DNA from: [Clostridium] symbiosum ATCC 14940
Lineage (GTDB): Bacteria; Bacillota; Clostridia; Lachnospirales; Lachnospiraceae
Assembly: GCF_000466485.1 (NCBI RefSeq)
Contig: NZ_KE992859.1
Location: forward strand, 49,704-105,003
Direction: 5' to 3'
Length of the DNA: 55,300 bases
The translations under genes and the position numbers were made by a program. This document shows, piece by piece, positions 17,348 to 27,007 of this stretch; position 1 is the first letter of the stretch, and each line of letters starts with the position of its first letter. The notes under the pieces were generated by a model that saw only the letters and a program-made list of their open reading frames with translations, did not search any database and had not been told where the DNA came from.

Positions 17348-18109
17348 CTATTCCTGCCCTTCGTCTGTATCTGTACCATATTGTATTTCCTTATATAACT
17401 CCCCCAGATTCTTATACTGTGCTCCAGTTTTAGTAATCAATACCTCAACCCTTCTATTGGCAGACCGCCCCTCTGTGGTATCATTATCGGCCACAGGCCA
17501 ATTATCACCATATCCTACACTGGTCAGCTTGGAAGGATCTATGAAATGTTTCTCCTGTATATAGACTAAAACGGCTGTTGCTCTATTGGATGCAAGGAAT
17601 CTGTCATTTGCAACAGAATACTGCTGACCGTCCACCCTGGCAGTATGTCCCAGGATTTCAATTAGCTTAATATCATCTGCATATGGGGCCAGGATATTAC
17701 AAAAATTCTCCAGAACTTCTTCCCCACTCTTCTTTATCACATAGCTGTAACCATCAAAAAAAATCTTGTCCTTGAATGCGATAAACGTAAAGCCCTTGCC
17801 TGCCTTAACTTCTATTTCCGTGTTTAGGTTCTTTTCCTCCACCTCTGCCTTTAAATTCTCATAAAGCGTCTGAAAATCCTCTGGTACCTTCTGGACAATT
17901 GACTGACTGTCTTCCGGAGGATTTTGCGTTGCCGCTTCAAGCTGGGTGACTGAATTCGGGTTTAAGCTCCTTACCAGGTTAGCCCATTTCGTTTGATCAA
18001 TAGCGGATATTGCATATAAAAGAACAAAGAAACAAAGAAGCAGGGTTACCATATCCCCATAAGTATCCATCCAGTTGCCACAATGGTCCTGATGTTTTCT
18101 CTTGCGCAT
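17348..18109 (-). CDS. motB: Stator protein MotB
   Basis: The product is 253 residues: one N-terminal membrane helix with the proton-binding Asp at about residue 19 (YGDMVTLLLCFFVLL), a plug/linker, and a C-terminal OmpA-type peptidoglycan-binding domain (LIEILGHTARVDGQQ, SVGYGDNWP, EGRSANRRVEVLI). With MotA it forms the stator. It lies directly between motA and fliM. Confidence 0.95.
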   Translation of the reverse strand: MRKRKHQDHCGNWMDTYGDMVTLLLCFFVLLYAISAIDQTKWANLVRSLNPNSVTQLEAATQNPPEDSQSIVQKVPEDFQTLYENLKAEVEEKNLNTEIEVKAGKGFTFIAFKDKIFFDGYSYVIKKSGEEVLENFCNILAPYADDIKLIEILGHTARVDGQQYSVANDRFLASNRATAVLVYIQEKHFIDPSKLTSVGYGDNWPVADNDTTEGRSANRRVEVLITKTGAQYKNLGELYKEIQYGTDTDEGQE

Positions 18110-18112
18110 ATT

Positions 18113-18943
18113 TTATTCCTTCTTCCCCTTTCCTTTTTTCTTCTTTCCGCCTCCGTCCCCTTCCTCCTTGAGGTTTTCATTCAGCCGCTCCTTTAAGTAG
18201 CAGTACAGCTTCTCTTTTAAAAATTTAGGATTATCTCCGGCCTGGATGGATAAGACTCCCTCAATAATCAGCTGTTTATACAAATATTCTTCGTCATTGC
18301 GGATTGTCAGCTTTTTGGCAATGGGTGCAAAAAACAGATTTGCCAGGAGACAGCCATAAAAAGTGGTAATCAGCGCTACCGACATGTTGGCCCCTAAAGA
18401 ATCACTGGCTCCATCCGCCAAATTTAACCCCATCAACATATTAATTAAGCCAATCAGAGTACCTGTCATGCCGAAAGCCGGAGCCAGAACCGTTCCCTTT
18501 TCATATATACCTATCTCTGTCTCATGGCGGGTAGTCATATAATCCAGTTCATCATTTAACAAGGTTCTTACATCCTGGGGATCGTGAGAATCCACAATCA
18601 TCATAATCGCATATTTAAAAAATGGCTCCTTTAGCTCCTCCGCCTTCTGTTCAAGCGCCAACAGACCGTTCTTCCTGGCCTCCATAGCGAATTCCACCAG
18701 CGTTTCAATGCAAGACATATTGTGAAACCGCTTTCCCTGGAACAGAATCCTCATATGGGATGGAATATTTTTCAGTATTGAGAAAGGATAACTGGCTACA
18801 ATCGCCATAATCGTACCACCCACAACAATAAATAAACTGGGCATATTTATGAAATTATTAATTGCTTTTATGTCATCCATTGTGATACTCACTACGATGA
18901 TAACAAAGCCCAATACAATCCCTATGAGCGTAGATAAATCCAT
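18113..18943 (-). CDS. motA: Stator protein MotA
   Basis: The product is 276 residues with four membrane helices and the conserved proline-rich channel segments (TVLAPAFGMTGTLIGLINML). The C-terminus ends in a Lys/Gly-rich tail (GGGKKKKGKGKKE). It couples ion flow to rotor torque together with MotB. The start follows a GGGAATAGG sequence and the gene is nearly contiguous with flbD. Confidence 0.95.
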   Translation of the reverse strand: MDLSTLIGIVLGFVIIVVSITMDDIKAINNFINMPSLFIVVGGTIMAIVASYPFSILKNIPSHMRILFQGKRFHNMSCIETLVEFAMEARKNGLLALEQKAEELKEPFFKYAIMMIVDSHDPQDVRTLLNDELDYMTTRHETEIGIYEKGTVLAPAFGMTGTLIGLINMLMGLNLADGASDSLGANMSVALITTFYGCLLANLFFAPIAKKLTIRNDEEYLYKQLIIEGVLSIQAGDNPKFLKEKLYCYLKERLNENLKEEGDGGGKKKKGKGKKE

Positions 18944-18944
18944 C

Positions 18945-19178
18945 CTATTCCCTCCGCAGCAGCTCCTCTTTACCCTCCGGGTATTTTTCTCCTACTGGCC
19001 GCATGATTTTCCGTTTGAATTCTATAATTTTTTCAACTACCTGTTCCCCGCTGTCCTGAACAATATAAAATTCCTTATTCATCATGACAATCTTCGTTTC
19101 GGGGATAAACTTTACCATTTCTATCTGATCCTCATTCAAATAAAACGGCTCACCACTTAACTTATGAAGTTCTATCAT
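18945..19178 (-). CDS. flbD: Flagellar protein FlbD
   Basis: The product is 77 residues and matches the small FlbD family (MIELHKLSGEPFYLN, VMMNKEFYIVQDS, EKIIEFKRKIM). FlbD regularly lies between flgE and motA in spirochaetes and Firmicutes; its molecular role is not settled. The ATG has a GGGAG site. Confidence 0.9.
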   Translation of the reverse strand: MIELHKLSGEPFYLNEDQIEMVKFIPETKIVMMNKEFYIVQDSGEQVVEKIIEFKRKIMRPVGEKYPEGKEELLRRE

Positions 19179-19236
19179 TTTTTCTCCCGTTTAACCGCTG
19201 CAATGATTCCATCGGCCCTCTCAACAGATTTTCCAA

Positions 19237-20175
19237 CTACCGTTTCATATTGACAAGCTGCTCCAGCATCTCATCGGTCACCGTGATAATCTTCGTATTG
19301 GCCTGGAAACCTCTCTGTGTTGTGATCATTTCAGAAAATTCCTGGGCAATATCAACATTCGATCCTTCCAGGTAACCAGACATCAAAGAACCGGCTGTCT
19401 TACCCGCTCGAATAATGCTGGCTGTTCCGGCAGCCCCGGAATTATCGGAGGCGCCCATCTCGAAATAGTAACCATCTTTTTTTATCATGCCCCCTGGGTT
19501 ATTCACATTAACAAGGGCGATATAACCCATTTCATAGTTTTTGCCTTCCGAGTCAGTAGCTGTAATCTTGCCGTTTCCATCAATGGAGTATTCCGTAAAG
19601 GGTTTCCCCCCTATCGATTTCTCCCCAATCTTAATGGGCTCCAGGTCGGTGGTGGCATCATCAAAATCCCAGGAACCATTTGCCTTGGTCATGCCGGTAA
19701 TTGCAGTAGCAGTTCCGTCAGCATTATGAGCGGTGGCGGTAGCTCCATAGACGTAATTGCCCATGCTGTCCATCAGGTATCCGTTCTTTACCGTAAACTG
19801 ACCACTTCTAGACAAATAGGAGTTGTATGGACTGGCATTTTGTTCAAAAGGGCCTACCATAAAGAACCCCGGGCCATCGCAATATACATCCGAGTTGTAT
19901 CCTGTATAGCTGGGATAACTCGGAGTAAAATTCGTTCTCACGGCTCCTAATACCGATCCATACCCCAGCTGGGAAGCATTGAGTCCACCGGTACCTCCCG
20001 CTACGGCTGAGGCGCCTGATGGCTTCGTTAAGCTGGAATAAATGGAATCCTTGAAGGTGGCTGACTGGCTCTTATACCCTGTGGTATTGGCATTGGCTAT
20101 ATTATTACTGATTACATCCATCTTAGACTGATGTGCTTTTAATCCGGCTATAGCGGCAAACATTGATCTTACCAT
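19237..20175 (-). CDS. flgE: Flagellar hook protein FlgE (short form)
   Basis: The product is 312 residues with the N-terminal rod/hook motif (DVISNNIANANTTGYKSQSA), the GPGFFMVG and YLSRSGQFTV motifs and the C-terminal helix (DIAQEFSEMITTQRGFQANT). It is short for a clostridial hook protein, because the variable outer domain between about residues 140 and 240 is small. It overlaps the end of flgD. It polymerises into the hook under control of FlgD and FliK. Confidence 0.92.
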   Translation of the reverse strand: MVRSMFAAIAGLKAHQSKMDVISNNIANANTTGYKSQSATFKDSIYSSLTKPSGASAVAGGTGGLNASQLGYGSVLGAVRTNFTPSYPSYTGYNSDVYCDGPGFFMVGPFEQNASPYNSYLSRSGQFTVKNGYLMDSMGNYVYGATATAHNADGTATAITGMTKANGSWDFDDATTDLEPIKIGEKSIGGKPFTEYSIDGNGKITATDSEGKNYEMGYIALVNVNNPGGMIKKDGYYFEMGASDNSGAAGTASIIRAGKTAGSLMSGYLEGSNVDIAQEFSEMITTQRGFQANTKIITVTDEMLEQLVNMKR

Positions 20176-20711
20176 TTTACTTTTTCTCCTTTGTCATCAT
20201 CAAAATAAGGCTTCACTGGAACATCTGACTGATTGCTTTCTCTCCCAGGCCCATTATCCTTACCTTCCTCATCCGTTACGGTACTGCGCTGTCCGACTGC
20301 CATAACAGAACTTATGGGGTATTCCTCGCTTTGACCATCCAGATAGATGACCGGAGGAGAAAACGCTAAGTTTACACCGGTCACTGTCCCCTTAACCGTC
20401 TTCTGTTGCCCATCCTTAAATATGACAACCTCAGCTTGCTGTCCCAGCAGTCCTGATGCGTATTGATTCGTGGACATCTGTGTCATCTGGGACATGGATT
20501 CGATTGTCGCCATCTGGACTAATTGATTAAGCATCTCCGAATTATCCATGGGACTGGTCATATCCTGATTCTGAAGTTGGACCGCCATCAGTGTATAGAA
20601 ATCCTCCAGAGTCAGGGAATTCTTTGCCACCCTGGATGATTGATTCCTATTTCCCGAAGAGGAAACAGTAGTACGCGCAGCGGAGCTGTCCATCATACCG
20701 ATATCTGTCAT
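20169..20711 (-). CDS. flgD: Hook assembly scaffold protein FlgD
   Basis: The product is about 180 residues with the conserved N-terminus (SLTLEDFYTLMAVQLQNQDM, NSEMLNQLVQMATIESMSQM) and a short C-terminal domain of the FlgD type. FlgD caps the growing hook. I used the ATG at 20711 preceded by AGGAGG rather than the longer frame from 20750, which would overlap fliK. Confidence 0.92.
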   Translation of the reverse strand: MTDIGMMDSSAARTTVSSSGNRNQSSRVAKNSLTLEDFYTLMAVQLQNQDMTSPMDNSEMLNQLVQMATIESMSQMTQMSTNQYASGLLGQQAEVVIFKDGQQKTVKGTVTGVNLAFSPPVIYLDGQSEEYPISSVMAVGQRSTVTDEEGKDNGPGRESNQSDVPVKPYFDDDKGEKVKW

Positions 20712-20730
20712 AACAATTACCTCCTGTTCA

Positions 20731-21855
20731 TTATAGTTCCTCCAAGCCAAGTCTCAGCTTCTCAATAAAATCAGCTGCTTCATTGTTTCTGCCCCCGCCA
20801 TCCTGCTTCTTTTTCCCATTTCCATTTTCAGGATTCCGTCCCCCGGAATGCCCCTGATCTCGGTTCCAGGAAAGCAATGATGCCTCCTCCTGTCTGATAT
20901 CTATGGAAACAGGAGTCTCCGTGTAGTATTTGATAAGCCTTCCAATCTCCGATACATTCTTTTCCAGCAACAAGGCCGTTTTTTCACTGGCACAGCACAA
21001 TTCAACGCGGGTCCCTTCCTTGCCTGTCCGAAACTTAATAAGGATATTTCCCAAGGTCTCCGGTTCCAATTGAATCTCCAGAGTCCTCCCACTATTCGAC
21101 AGCCCATTCGCAATATGGTTCGACAGCGCTCTCGAAAACTCTGGTTTGTATTCATGATATGGCTGGGCTACCCTGATTTTTACTGGCTCATTAGAAGTCG
21201 GTATATGATAGGCTTCTCTTGATGAGGAGAGCATCAGCCCGCCTTCCTCCTCTCCTGCCTTTTTTCCTTCCGGCGCATGGTCACTCATATAGTCCCCTGA
21301 CTTTTGTCCTGCTTTGGAGGATGTTTCTTGTCCCTGAATGTTTCCTGCGGGAGCCAGTGCCGTCCATCCATCCACCTTACCGATTGAAGGATCCAGGCCA
21401 AATCCAGCATTCATCGTTACTCCACTCTCTCCCCGGAAACGGATGCTGAATTCTTCCCCCATTCCTTGGCCCGGACCATTTCCCCCTCTCTCCCTAATAA
21501 CAGTTTCCCTTTCCGATGAAGATTGAGCCAAAAATCCAGCCTTTCCGCTACTTTTCTCCCTGATTGAACGGGAAATCCATTCTTCTCCTCCCCAAACAGG
21601 AGGCCCTTTTTTTCCTGAATATTCAAACGTTTCTCCGTCTATACTGGTAAGGACAGCGGGAAGACCTGTCCTCCCTCCCATGTCTGCCGCATCCTGTTGT
21701 CCATCCACTAAGAAGGGGTTCATACAAGCCCCTAGTTCTAAAAGTTCATAGAATACGCTCCCTTCATCTTCCTTTTTTCTTTTATCAGTAACTGCTATTT
21801 TTCTTGTCGGCTGCATGACAGCCGCATTCACTCCCGCATTCACTCCCGCATTCAT
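20731..21855 (-). CDS. fliK: Hook-length control protein FliK
   Basis: The product is 374 residues. The N-terminal two thirds are low-complexity and poorly conserved, beginning with a small repeat (NAGVNAGVNA). The C-terminal domain carries the conserved FliK core (LEIQLEPETLGNILIKFRTG, EKTALLLEKNVSEIGRLIKY). It measures hook length and triggers FlhB substrate switching. The start follows AGGAGG, and it lies between fliJ and flgD. Confidence 0.88.
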   Translation of the reverse strand: MNAGVNAGVNAAVMQPTRKIAVTDKRKKEDEGSVFYELLELGACMNPFLVDGQQDAADMGGRTGLPAVLTSIDGETFEYSGKKGPPVWGGEEWISRSIREKSSGKAGFLAQSSSERETVIRERGGNGPGQGMGEEFSIRFRGESGVTMNAGFGLDPSIGKVDGWTALAPAGNIQGQETSSKAGQKSGDYMSDHAPEGKKAGEEEGGLMLSSSREAYHIPTSNEPVKIRVAQPYHEYKPEFSRALSNHIANGLSNSGRTLEIQLEPETLGNILIKFRTGKEGTRVELCCASEKTALLLEKNVSEIGRLIKYYTETPVSIDIRQEEASLLSWNRDQGHSGGRNPENGNGKKKQDGGGRNNEAADFIEKLRLGLEEL

Positions 21856-21875
21856 CTTCCTGCCTCCTGTCCATG

Positions 21876-22325
21876 CTATATACGAACCAAAGCCTTACGA
21901 TTATTAGAGATGTACTCCTCAATTTCCTTTTCCATCTGCTTCTGGAAGCCAATCTGGTATTCCTCCAGTCTACGCCCCTTCAATTTTTCCAGGGATGTGC
22001 TTTCTTTTTTTACCTCCAGCAGCTGTTGCCGTTTTATCTCTTCCTGTCGCTGAAGCAGTTCTAAGTCCTGCCTGGCATTTCGGATTCGGAATCCTAATGT
22101 ATCTAAATAATTCTCATAGATATGCATGCTCATGGCATCCATTCCGTTCTTCTGCTTCTCATTGAGAATTTTGCAACAATCCTCGTATTCCTTATCTAAT
22201 CCGGCTAATATCTCTTCTTTTTCCCTGATTTTTGCCATGATGGCCGCTTCTTCCCCCACCAGGTTGTCCAGAATCTGGCTCTTATAGTCCAAAACCTTTT
22301 CTAATTGAAAATGAAATCTCCGCAT
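21876..22325 (-). CDS. fliJ: Flagellar export chaperone FliJ
   Basis: The product is about 149 residues, predicted almost entirely coiled coil (heptad-like Leu/Ile with Glu/Lys). The N-terminus FHFQLEKVLDYKSQ is typical of FliJ. FliJ sits in the FliI ring as a gamma-like stalk. The ATG at 22325 with AGGAG is preferred over the ATG-overlapping longer frame from 22349. Confidence 0.88.
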   Translation of the reverse strand: MRRFHFQLEKVLDYKSQILDNLVGEEAAIMAKIREKEEILAGLDKEYEDCCKILNEKQKNGMDAMSMHIYENYLDTLGFRIRNARQDLELLQRQEEIKRQQLLEVKKESTSLEKLKGRRLEEYQIGFQKQMEKEIEEYISNNRKALVRI

Positions 22326-22341
22326 AACCACTTCTCTCCTA

Positions 22342-23646
22342 TCAGTCACTCAAGATTTTTTCCATCTCTGACACAACCTCATCATGTGTAAAGCTTTCAT
22401 TCACGCCCTGCATCAGGAACGCGTTTACTCTATCTATCCTGCTTATTGCCTGATCAACTTTCTGACTCGTCCCCATTTTATATGCCCCTATGGAGATTAA
22501 ATCCTCATTTTTAGAATATGTGCTTAAAATATCCCGGATCCCCGAAGCCAGTTCCTTCTGCCGTTCAGAAGCCACACTGGACATCAGCCTGGATATACTG
22601 GCATTGATATCAATTGCCGGGAAATGGTTCTCATTTGCCAATTTCCTGGTTAAGACAATATGACCGTCCAAAATCCCCCTAACCGTATCAGCAATAGGTT
22701 CATTTGTGTCATCACCTTCCACCAGAACAGTATATACACCAGTGATAGAACCTTCTTTAAACCGCCCGCTCCGTTCCAATAGTTTTGGGAATTCTGTATA
22801 TATAGAAGGGGTATATCCTCTTGCCACAGGCGGCTCTCCCAGGGAAAGTCCGATTTCACGTTTAGCCATGGCAAAACGTGTTAAGGAATCCATCATGAGA
22901 AGCACATCCTTTCCCTGATTCCGAAAGTACTCAGCAATGGTTGTTGCCACCATCGGGCATTTCATTCGCATCATGGAGGATTCATCCGAAGTAGCAACTA
23001 CAACAACTGAGCGTTGTCTTCCCTCTTCCCCCAAATCCCTCTCTATGAACTCCCTGACTTCCCTTCCACGTTCCCCCACTAAGGCTATGACATTAATATC
23101 CGCCGTAGAGTTCTTAGCAATCATACCCAAAAGAGTACTCTTTCCCACTCCACTACCGGCAAATATTCCAATTCGCTGCCCTTTACCTATGGTAAGCAAC
23201 CCATCAATAGCCTTCACCCCAAAGTCAAGACGTTCCGTAATAGGCGGACGTTTCAAAGGATTCGTGTAAGTATTTTCCACATAACAAAATTGGGAATCCG
23301 AGAACCTCTCCCCAAAAATAGGTCTCCCCATGGCATCAATGACACGGCCTTTCAGGAAATCACCAACCGGGATTTTTAACCGCTTCTTTGTGCTCCTCAC
23401 AATACTTCCTGAGGATATACCATTAGTATCTTCATACGACATCATCTGGATTTTATTCTGTTTAAATCCTATTACCTCCGCAGGAATATGGCGATTTTCC
23501 CTCTCATCATATATCATGTATATCTCACCGATACTAGTCCTTCCGCCTGATGCCTCCAGCAGCATCCCTTCCACATTCTCTATTTTACCAATCCTGCTGA
23601 TAGTCTCTGATTTACGAATCAATCCTGGCAAATCTCTAAACTGCAT
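22342..23646 (-). CDS. fliI: Flagellum-specific ATPase FliI
   Basis: The product is about 434 residues with the F1-beta-like core: Walker A near residues 163-171 (FAGSGVGKST), DSLTRFAMAKREIGL and SVYT-like segments and the C-terminal domain. It powers or assists export with FliH and FliJ. I used the ATG at 23646 (MQFRDLPGLIRK) after GAGGAG; the longer frame from 23673 overlaps fliH. Confidence 0.96.
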   Translation of the reverse strand: MQFRDLPGLIRKSETISRIGKIENVEGMLLEASGGRTSIGEIYMIYDERENRHIPAEVIGFKQNKIQMMSYEDTNGISSGSIVRSTKKRLKIPVGDFLKGRVIDAMGRPIFGERFSDSQFCYVENTYTNPLKRPPITERLDFGVKAIDGLLTIGKGQRIGIFAGSGVGKSTLLGMIAKNSTADINVIALVGERGREVREFIERDLGEEGRQRSVVVVATSDESSMMRMKCPMVATTIAEYFRNQGKDVLLMMDSLTRFAMAKREIGLSLGEPPVARGYTPSIYTEFPKLLERSGRFKEGSITGVYTVLVEGDDTNEPIADTVRGILDGHIVLTRKLANENHFPAIDINASISRLMSSVASERQKELASGIRDILSTYSKNEDLISIGAYKMGTSQKVDQAISRIDRVNAFLMQGVNESFTHDEVVSEMEKILSD

Positions 23647-23659
23647 AAACACATCTCCT

Positions 23660-24391
23660 CTATGCATTATCAAGAAGCTCCCTGATGTTAGCCATCTGAG
23701 TATTCACGCTTAAATCGACTATTTCATCTGGAAGTTCCAGGATACAGGTTCCCTGCTCCTCATTTTCCATTTTTATAATTTTCACATTGGAGGAAAGATC
23801 AGAAAGTGTATTTAAGAATTCCACATCACCCTCTATCATCACATCCATGTCATATTTTGATACATATACCTTAGCCCATTCCTTCTTCTCAAGTTCTCCT
23901 GCAGCTGATGCAATCATATGTTTCATCGTCTCGCCACTCGTGCGCAGGCTGACCCTAATGACCTTTTCCGCTATCGCAACCGCTATATTCTTAAGTTCAT
24001 CCAGATACTTTTCCAGTAATTCTTTTTTTTTCTGCTCCATCCCTTCAATACAGCTTTCCAGGAGTTTTCTTGCTTCTTCCCTGTCCTTTTCAAAAAGTTC
24101 CAAGTGTTCCTTCTTAGCCTGGTCAAATCCATCCTCTTTTCCCTCTAGATACCCTTGAGCATATCCCTTTCTCTGGTACTCCTCTTTTAAAAGCTGCCCT
24201 TCTTTCCTGGCAGTATTAAGAATCTTCTCTGACTGCTCTACTGCCTGGACAATACATTCCTCCGCATATGTATCTTCAATCTTTTCCGATTCTTCCAGTC
24301 TGTCTGCCTTCTTCCACCCAACAAGCTGTTTATCCCTCGGATATATATATGGACTTGCTTCCCGCTCCCCGTATTTAATAACCTTAGACAA
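23660..24391 (-). CDS. fliH: Flagellar assembly protein FliH
   Basis: The product is about 243 residues with a Glu/Lys-rich central coiled coil (residues 60-140) and a C-terminal V-ATPase E subunit-like domain (IAEKVIRVSLRTSGETMKHM, DLSVNTQMANIRELL). FliH regulates FliI. The frame is open to a GTG at 24409; the TTG at 24391 lies 9 bases from AAGGA. Either start overlaps the end of fliG, as expected for translational coupling. Confidence 0.9.
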   Translation of the reverse strand: MSKVIKYGEREASPYIYPRDKQLVGWKKADRLEESEKIEDTYAEECIVQAVEQSEKILNTARKEGQLLKEEYQRKGYAQGYLEGKEDGFDQAKKEHLELFEKDREEARKLLESCIEGMEQKKKELLEKYLDELKNIAVAIAEKVIRVSLRTSGETMKHMIASAAGELEKKEWAKVYVSKYDMDVMIEGDVEFLNTLSDLSSNVKIIKMENEEQGTCILELPDEIVDLSVNTQMANIRELLDNA

Positions 24392-25394
24392 TGATCTCGT
24401 CCTTTCCACTCTTGCTGATTACAAGTTCTCCCTGCTCCTCTAAGTTTCTGACTATATTGACAACACGCTGTTGGGCCTCTTCCACATCCCTTACACGCAC
24501 ATTGGTAGTAATCTCCAAGTCGGAAAGCACTCCTTCCGCCATACGCTTTGACATATTAGACAAGATTAAATTAAATAGATTCTCATCACTGATTCCCTTA
24601 AGCGCGTATACAAGATCCTTGTTATCGCAATTTCTGATTACCTTCTGCAAGGAACGATTATCCAGAGTTGCCAAATCCTCAAATACAAACATCTTCCTAC
24701 GAATCATATCGGCCAGCTCTGCATCATGCTTATTTAATTCTGCAAAAATAAGTTTTTCACTGCTTCGCTCCACATTATTCATCAGCTCAGCAGCATAATC
24801 AATACCACCAATCGTAGTAAAGTCAGCAGTATATAGACTTGAAAACATCTTTTTTATTTCCTCTTCCACAATTTTCACAGCTTCCGGAGAGATGCTATCC
24901 ATCTTGGCAATCTTCTCAAAAACTGACATTTTCTTCTTTTCAGGCAAAACATCAATGATTGCAGCTGCCAAATCCGGCTCCATATAAGAAAGCACCAATG
25001 CTATTGTTTGAGGACGTTCTCTGGAAAGTACAGGTACCAGACTCTTGATGTCATTTTTCCTTAAAAAACTAAATGCGCGGTTTTGCAAAGATTTGGAAAC
25101 CTTGGACAAAAGGCTTGCTGCGGTTGCCTCGCCAAATGCCTTTTCCAAAACCGTTCTGGCATATTCTAACCCACCGTCTGTTACCACTTTTTGAGTCAGG
25201 CACAGCTTGTAAAACTCATCTAGTACCCCCTCCGCCTCCTCAGATTCCATATGCCCCAGCTTCGCCACCTCTATGGTCAACTTTTCTATATCTGACTGTT
25301 CTAGATATTTGTAAATCATCGAAGCGCGTTCCGCTCCTAGGCAAACAATAACTGCAGCAGCTTTTTGCAAAGGAGTTAATTTACCGTCACTCAT
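24384..25394 (-). CDS. fliG: Flagellar motor switch protein FliG
   Basis: The product is about 336 residues with the three FliG domains: N-terminal FliF-binding, middle ARM repeats (LSRERPQTIALVLSYMEPDL) and C-terminal torque domain with the charged helix (RMFVFEDLATLDNRSLQKVI). It connects the MS ring to the C ring and is where the stator acts. The ATG at 25394 follows GGAGGAGGG. Confidence 0.96.
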   Translation of the reverse strand: MSDGKLTPLQKAAAVIVCLGAERASMIYKYLEQSDIEKLTIEVAKLGHMESEEAEGVLDEFYKLCLTQKVVTDGGLEYARTVLEKAFGEATAASLLSKVSKSLQNRAFSFLRKNDIKSLVPVLSRERPQTIALVLSYMEPDLAAAIIDVLPEKKKMSVFEKIAKMDSISPEAVKIVEEEIKKMFSSLYTADFTTIGGIDYAAELMNNVERSSEKLIFAELNKHDAELADMIRRKMFVFEDLATLDNRSLQKVIRNCDNKDLVYALKGISDENLFNLILSNMSKRMAEGVLSDLEITTNVRVRDVEEAQQRVVNIVRNLEEQGELVISKSGKDEIIV

Positions 25395-26971
25395 CAATTA
25401 CCCTCCTCCGATCTCACCCAACTACGCAGCAGTGCAGCGGATATCTCCGGATTATCCTCTGCAAAACCTTGAATTTGACTTTTAATTCGGCTTCCTTTAT
25501 CTATTGTTAAGATTTCCTCTTCCGGTGCCTCTTCCTCCGCCGGAGATCCCAGCGGAATTTCTGCCTCTAACTCTGCTAAAAGCTTCTTTTTATTCCGTTT
25601 CTTGATGCCCATTACACTGAAAAAAATCAGAAGAAGCAACAACAGCAGGATTCCTCCCAGAACAAACGGCAGATACCTCATCCTATCCGCCTCAACCTCC
25701 GTTGGCGAAACTGATACCGCAACCTCAAGGGTATTTGCATTGTTATAAAAATCCGCCATAACAATAGATATTTTCTCGTTCTGCAATTCTGGGGCAATTC
25801 CTGCCGCTCTGGCCACCAACGCTACCAGTTGGGCAGTACCTGGCCCTCCTCCGATAACTGCTTTCTGATTAATACTTATTGCGACGCTAACATCAGAGAT
25901 TGCACCACTGTCATTCTGTCCCTGAACCTTTTTCTGATTCAGTTCATATGTTGTCTCTGAATTACTGCTATAGATATCGGCAGTAGTACCTTGTCCAGCA
26001 TTATATTGGGTCACATTGGTATTAGACTGTGTACCAGGTATGCCAGCAGCACCTGCTTGCTGGCCATTCCCCTCGGAGCTTAAGGTCTGCCGGCTGATGT
26101 AACCTGAATTATTCTGTGTATCCGGGGCGCTATAACTCAGTTCCTCAGAAAGTATCCTCTGCATATCTGCTGTGCACTTAACAGAAACATTAACATTACC
26201 ACGGCCATAAATCCCTTCCAAGACATTCAGTATATTATTCCGGAGTTTTGCCTCTTCCCGGCTTTCATACTCCAACTTCTTATTCCCATCAACAGTTTCC
26301 GAATCACTATCCTTCACGGCGGATACATCCATGCCGTTTCCATCCAAGACTGCGACATCCCCCAATTCCATATCTGGAACCGCTTTTGCTACCAGTCTCT
26401 GTATCGCCTCCGCCTGTTCTCGAGAAGGGGAACCGCCATCATACATATGTACTACAACATAGGCCGATGCTCTCTTTGTATTGTCCGTGTTCAATATGTA
26501 CTTACTATCCTTGGCCTGACTTATGGTAACAACAGCACTTTTTACACCGTCAAGCGTACGGATGGTAGAGCCAATCCGTTCCTGAAGCTGATAAAGCTTG
26601 TAGGTCTCCTTCTCCGATTCTGTAGACATCATGCCCGCATGCTCTGTAAACACGTCATAGGAAAAACCACTTTTGGGATAGCCATCAACTGCCAGCATTC
26701 CTCTTGTCTTATCCACCGAATCCTTCGGAACAAGAACACTCCCCTGTTGATTATATTGATAAGGCACTTCCATATCCTGAAGTTTAGCCATAACTTCCTT
26801 GGCCTCCTCTTCATTCACGCCAGAAAACAGTACCGCATAATCAGTATTATTAAGCGCCATTGCCAGGGCCGCCGAAAGAATCAGCAGCCCCGACACCGTT
26901 ATAGCAATAATTTTTTTTGTTCTTCCTGATAGATTTTTAAAGAAATCTTTCATTCTGTCCAGTTGCTTCAT
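25394..26971 (-). CDS. fliF: Flagellar MS-ring protein FliF
   Basis: The product is 525 residues with an N-terminal membrane segment (about 20-40), two ring-building domains (NTDYAVLFSGVNEEEAKEVM, YQLQERIGSTIRTLDGVKSA) and a C-terminal membrane segment (about 435-455), followed by the FliG-binding tail (ISAALLRSWVRSEEGN). It is the base on which the motor and export gate assemble. Its stop overlaps the fliG start. Confidence 0.96.
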   Translation of the reverse strand: MKQLDRMKDFFKNLSGRTKKIIAITVSGLLILSAALAMALNNTDYAVLFSGVNEEEAKEVMAKLQDMEVPYQYNQQGSVLVPKDSVDKTRGMLAVDGYPKSGFSYDVFTEHAGMMSTESEKETYKLYQLQERIGSTIRTLDGVKSAVVTISQAKDSKYILNTDNTKRASAYVVVHMYDGGSPSREQAEAIQRLVAKAVPDMELGDVAVLDGNGMDVSAVKDSDSETVDGNKKLEYESREEAKLRNNILNVLEGIYGRGNVNVSVKCTADMQRILSEELSYSAPDTQNNSGYISRQTLSSEGNGQQAGAAGIPGTQSNTNVTQYNAGQGTTADIYSSNSETTYELNQKKVQGQNDSGAISDVSVAISINQKAVIGGGPGTAQLVALVARAAGIAPELQNEKISIVMADFYNNANTLEVAVSVSPTEVEADRMRYLPFVLGGILLLLLLLIFFSVMGIKKRNKKKLLAELEAEIPLGSPAEEEAPEEEILTIDKGSRIKSQIQGFAEDNPEISAALLRSWVRSEEGN

Positions 26972-27007
26972 CTGTCCAAATCCTCTGACCTTTCTACGGG
27001 CAGCATG

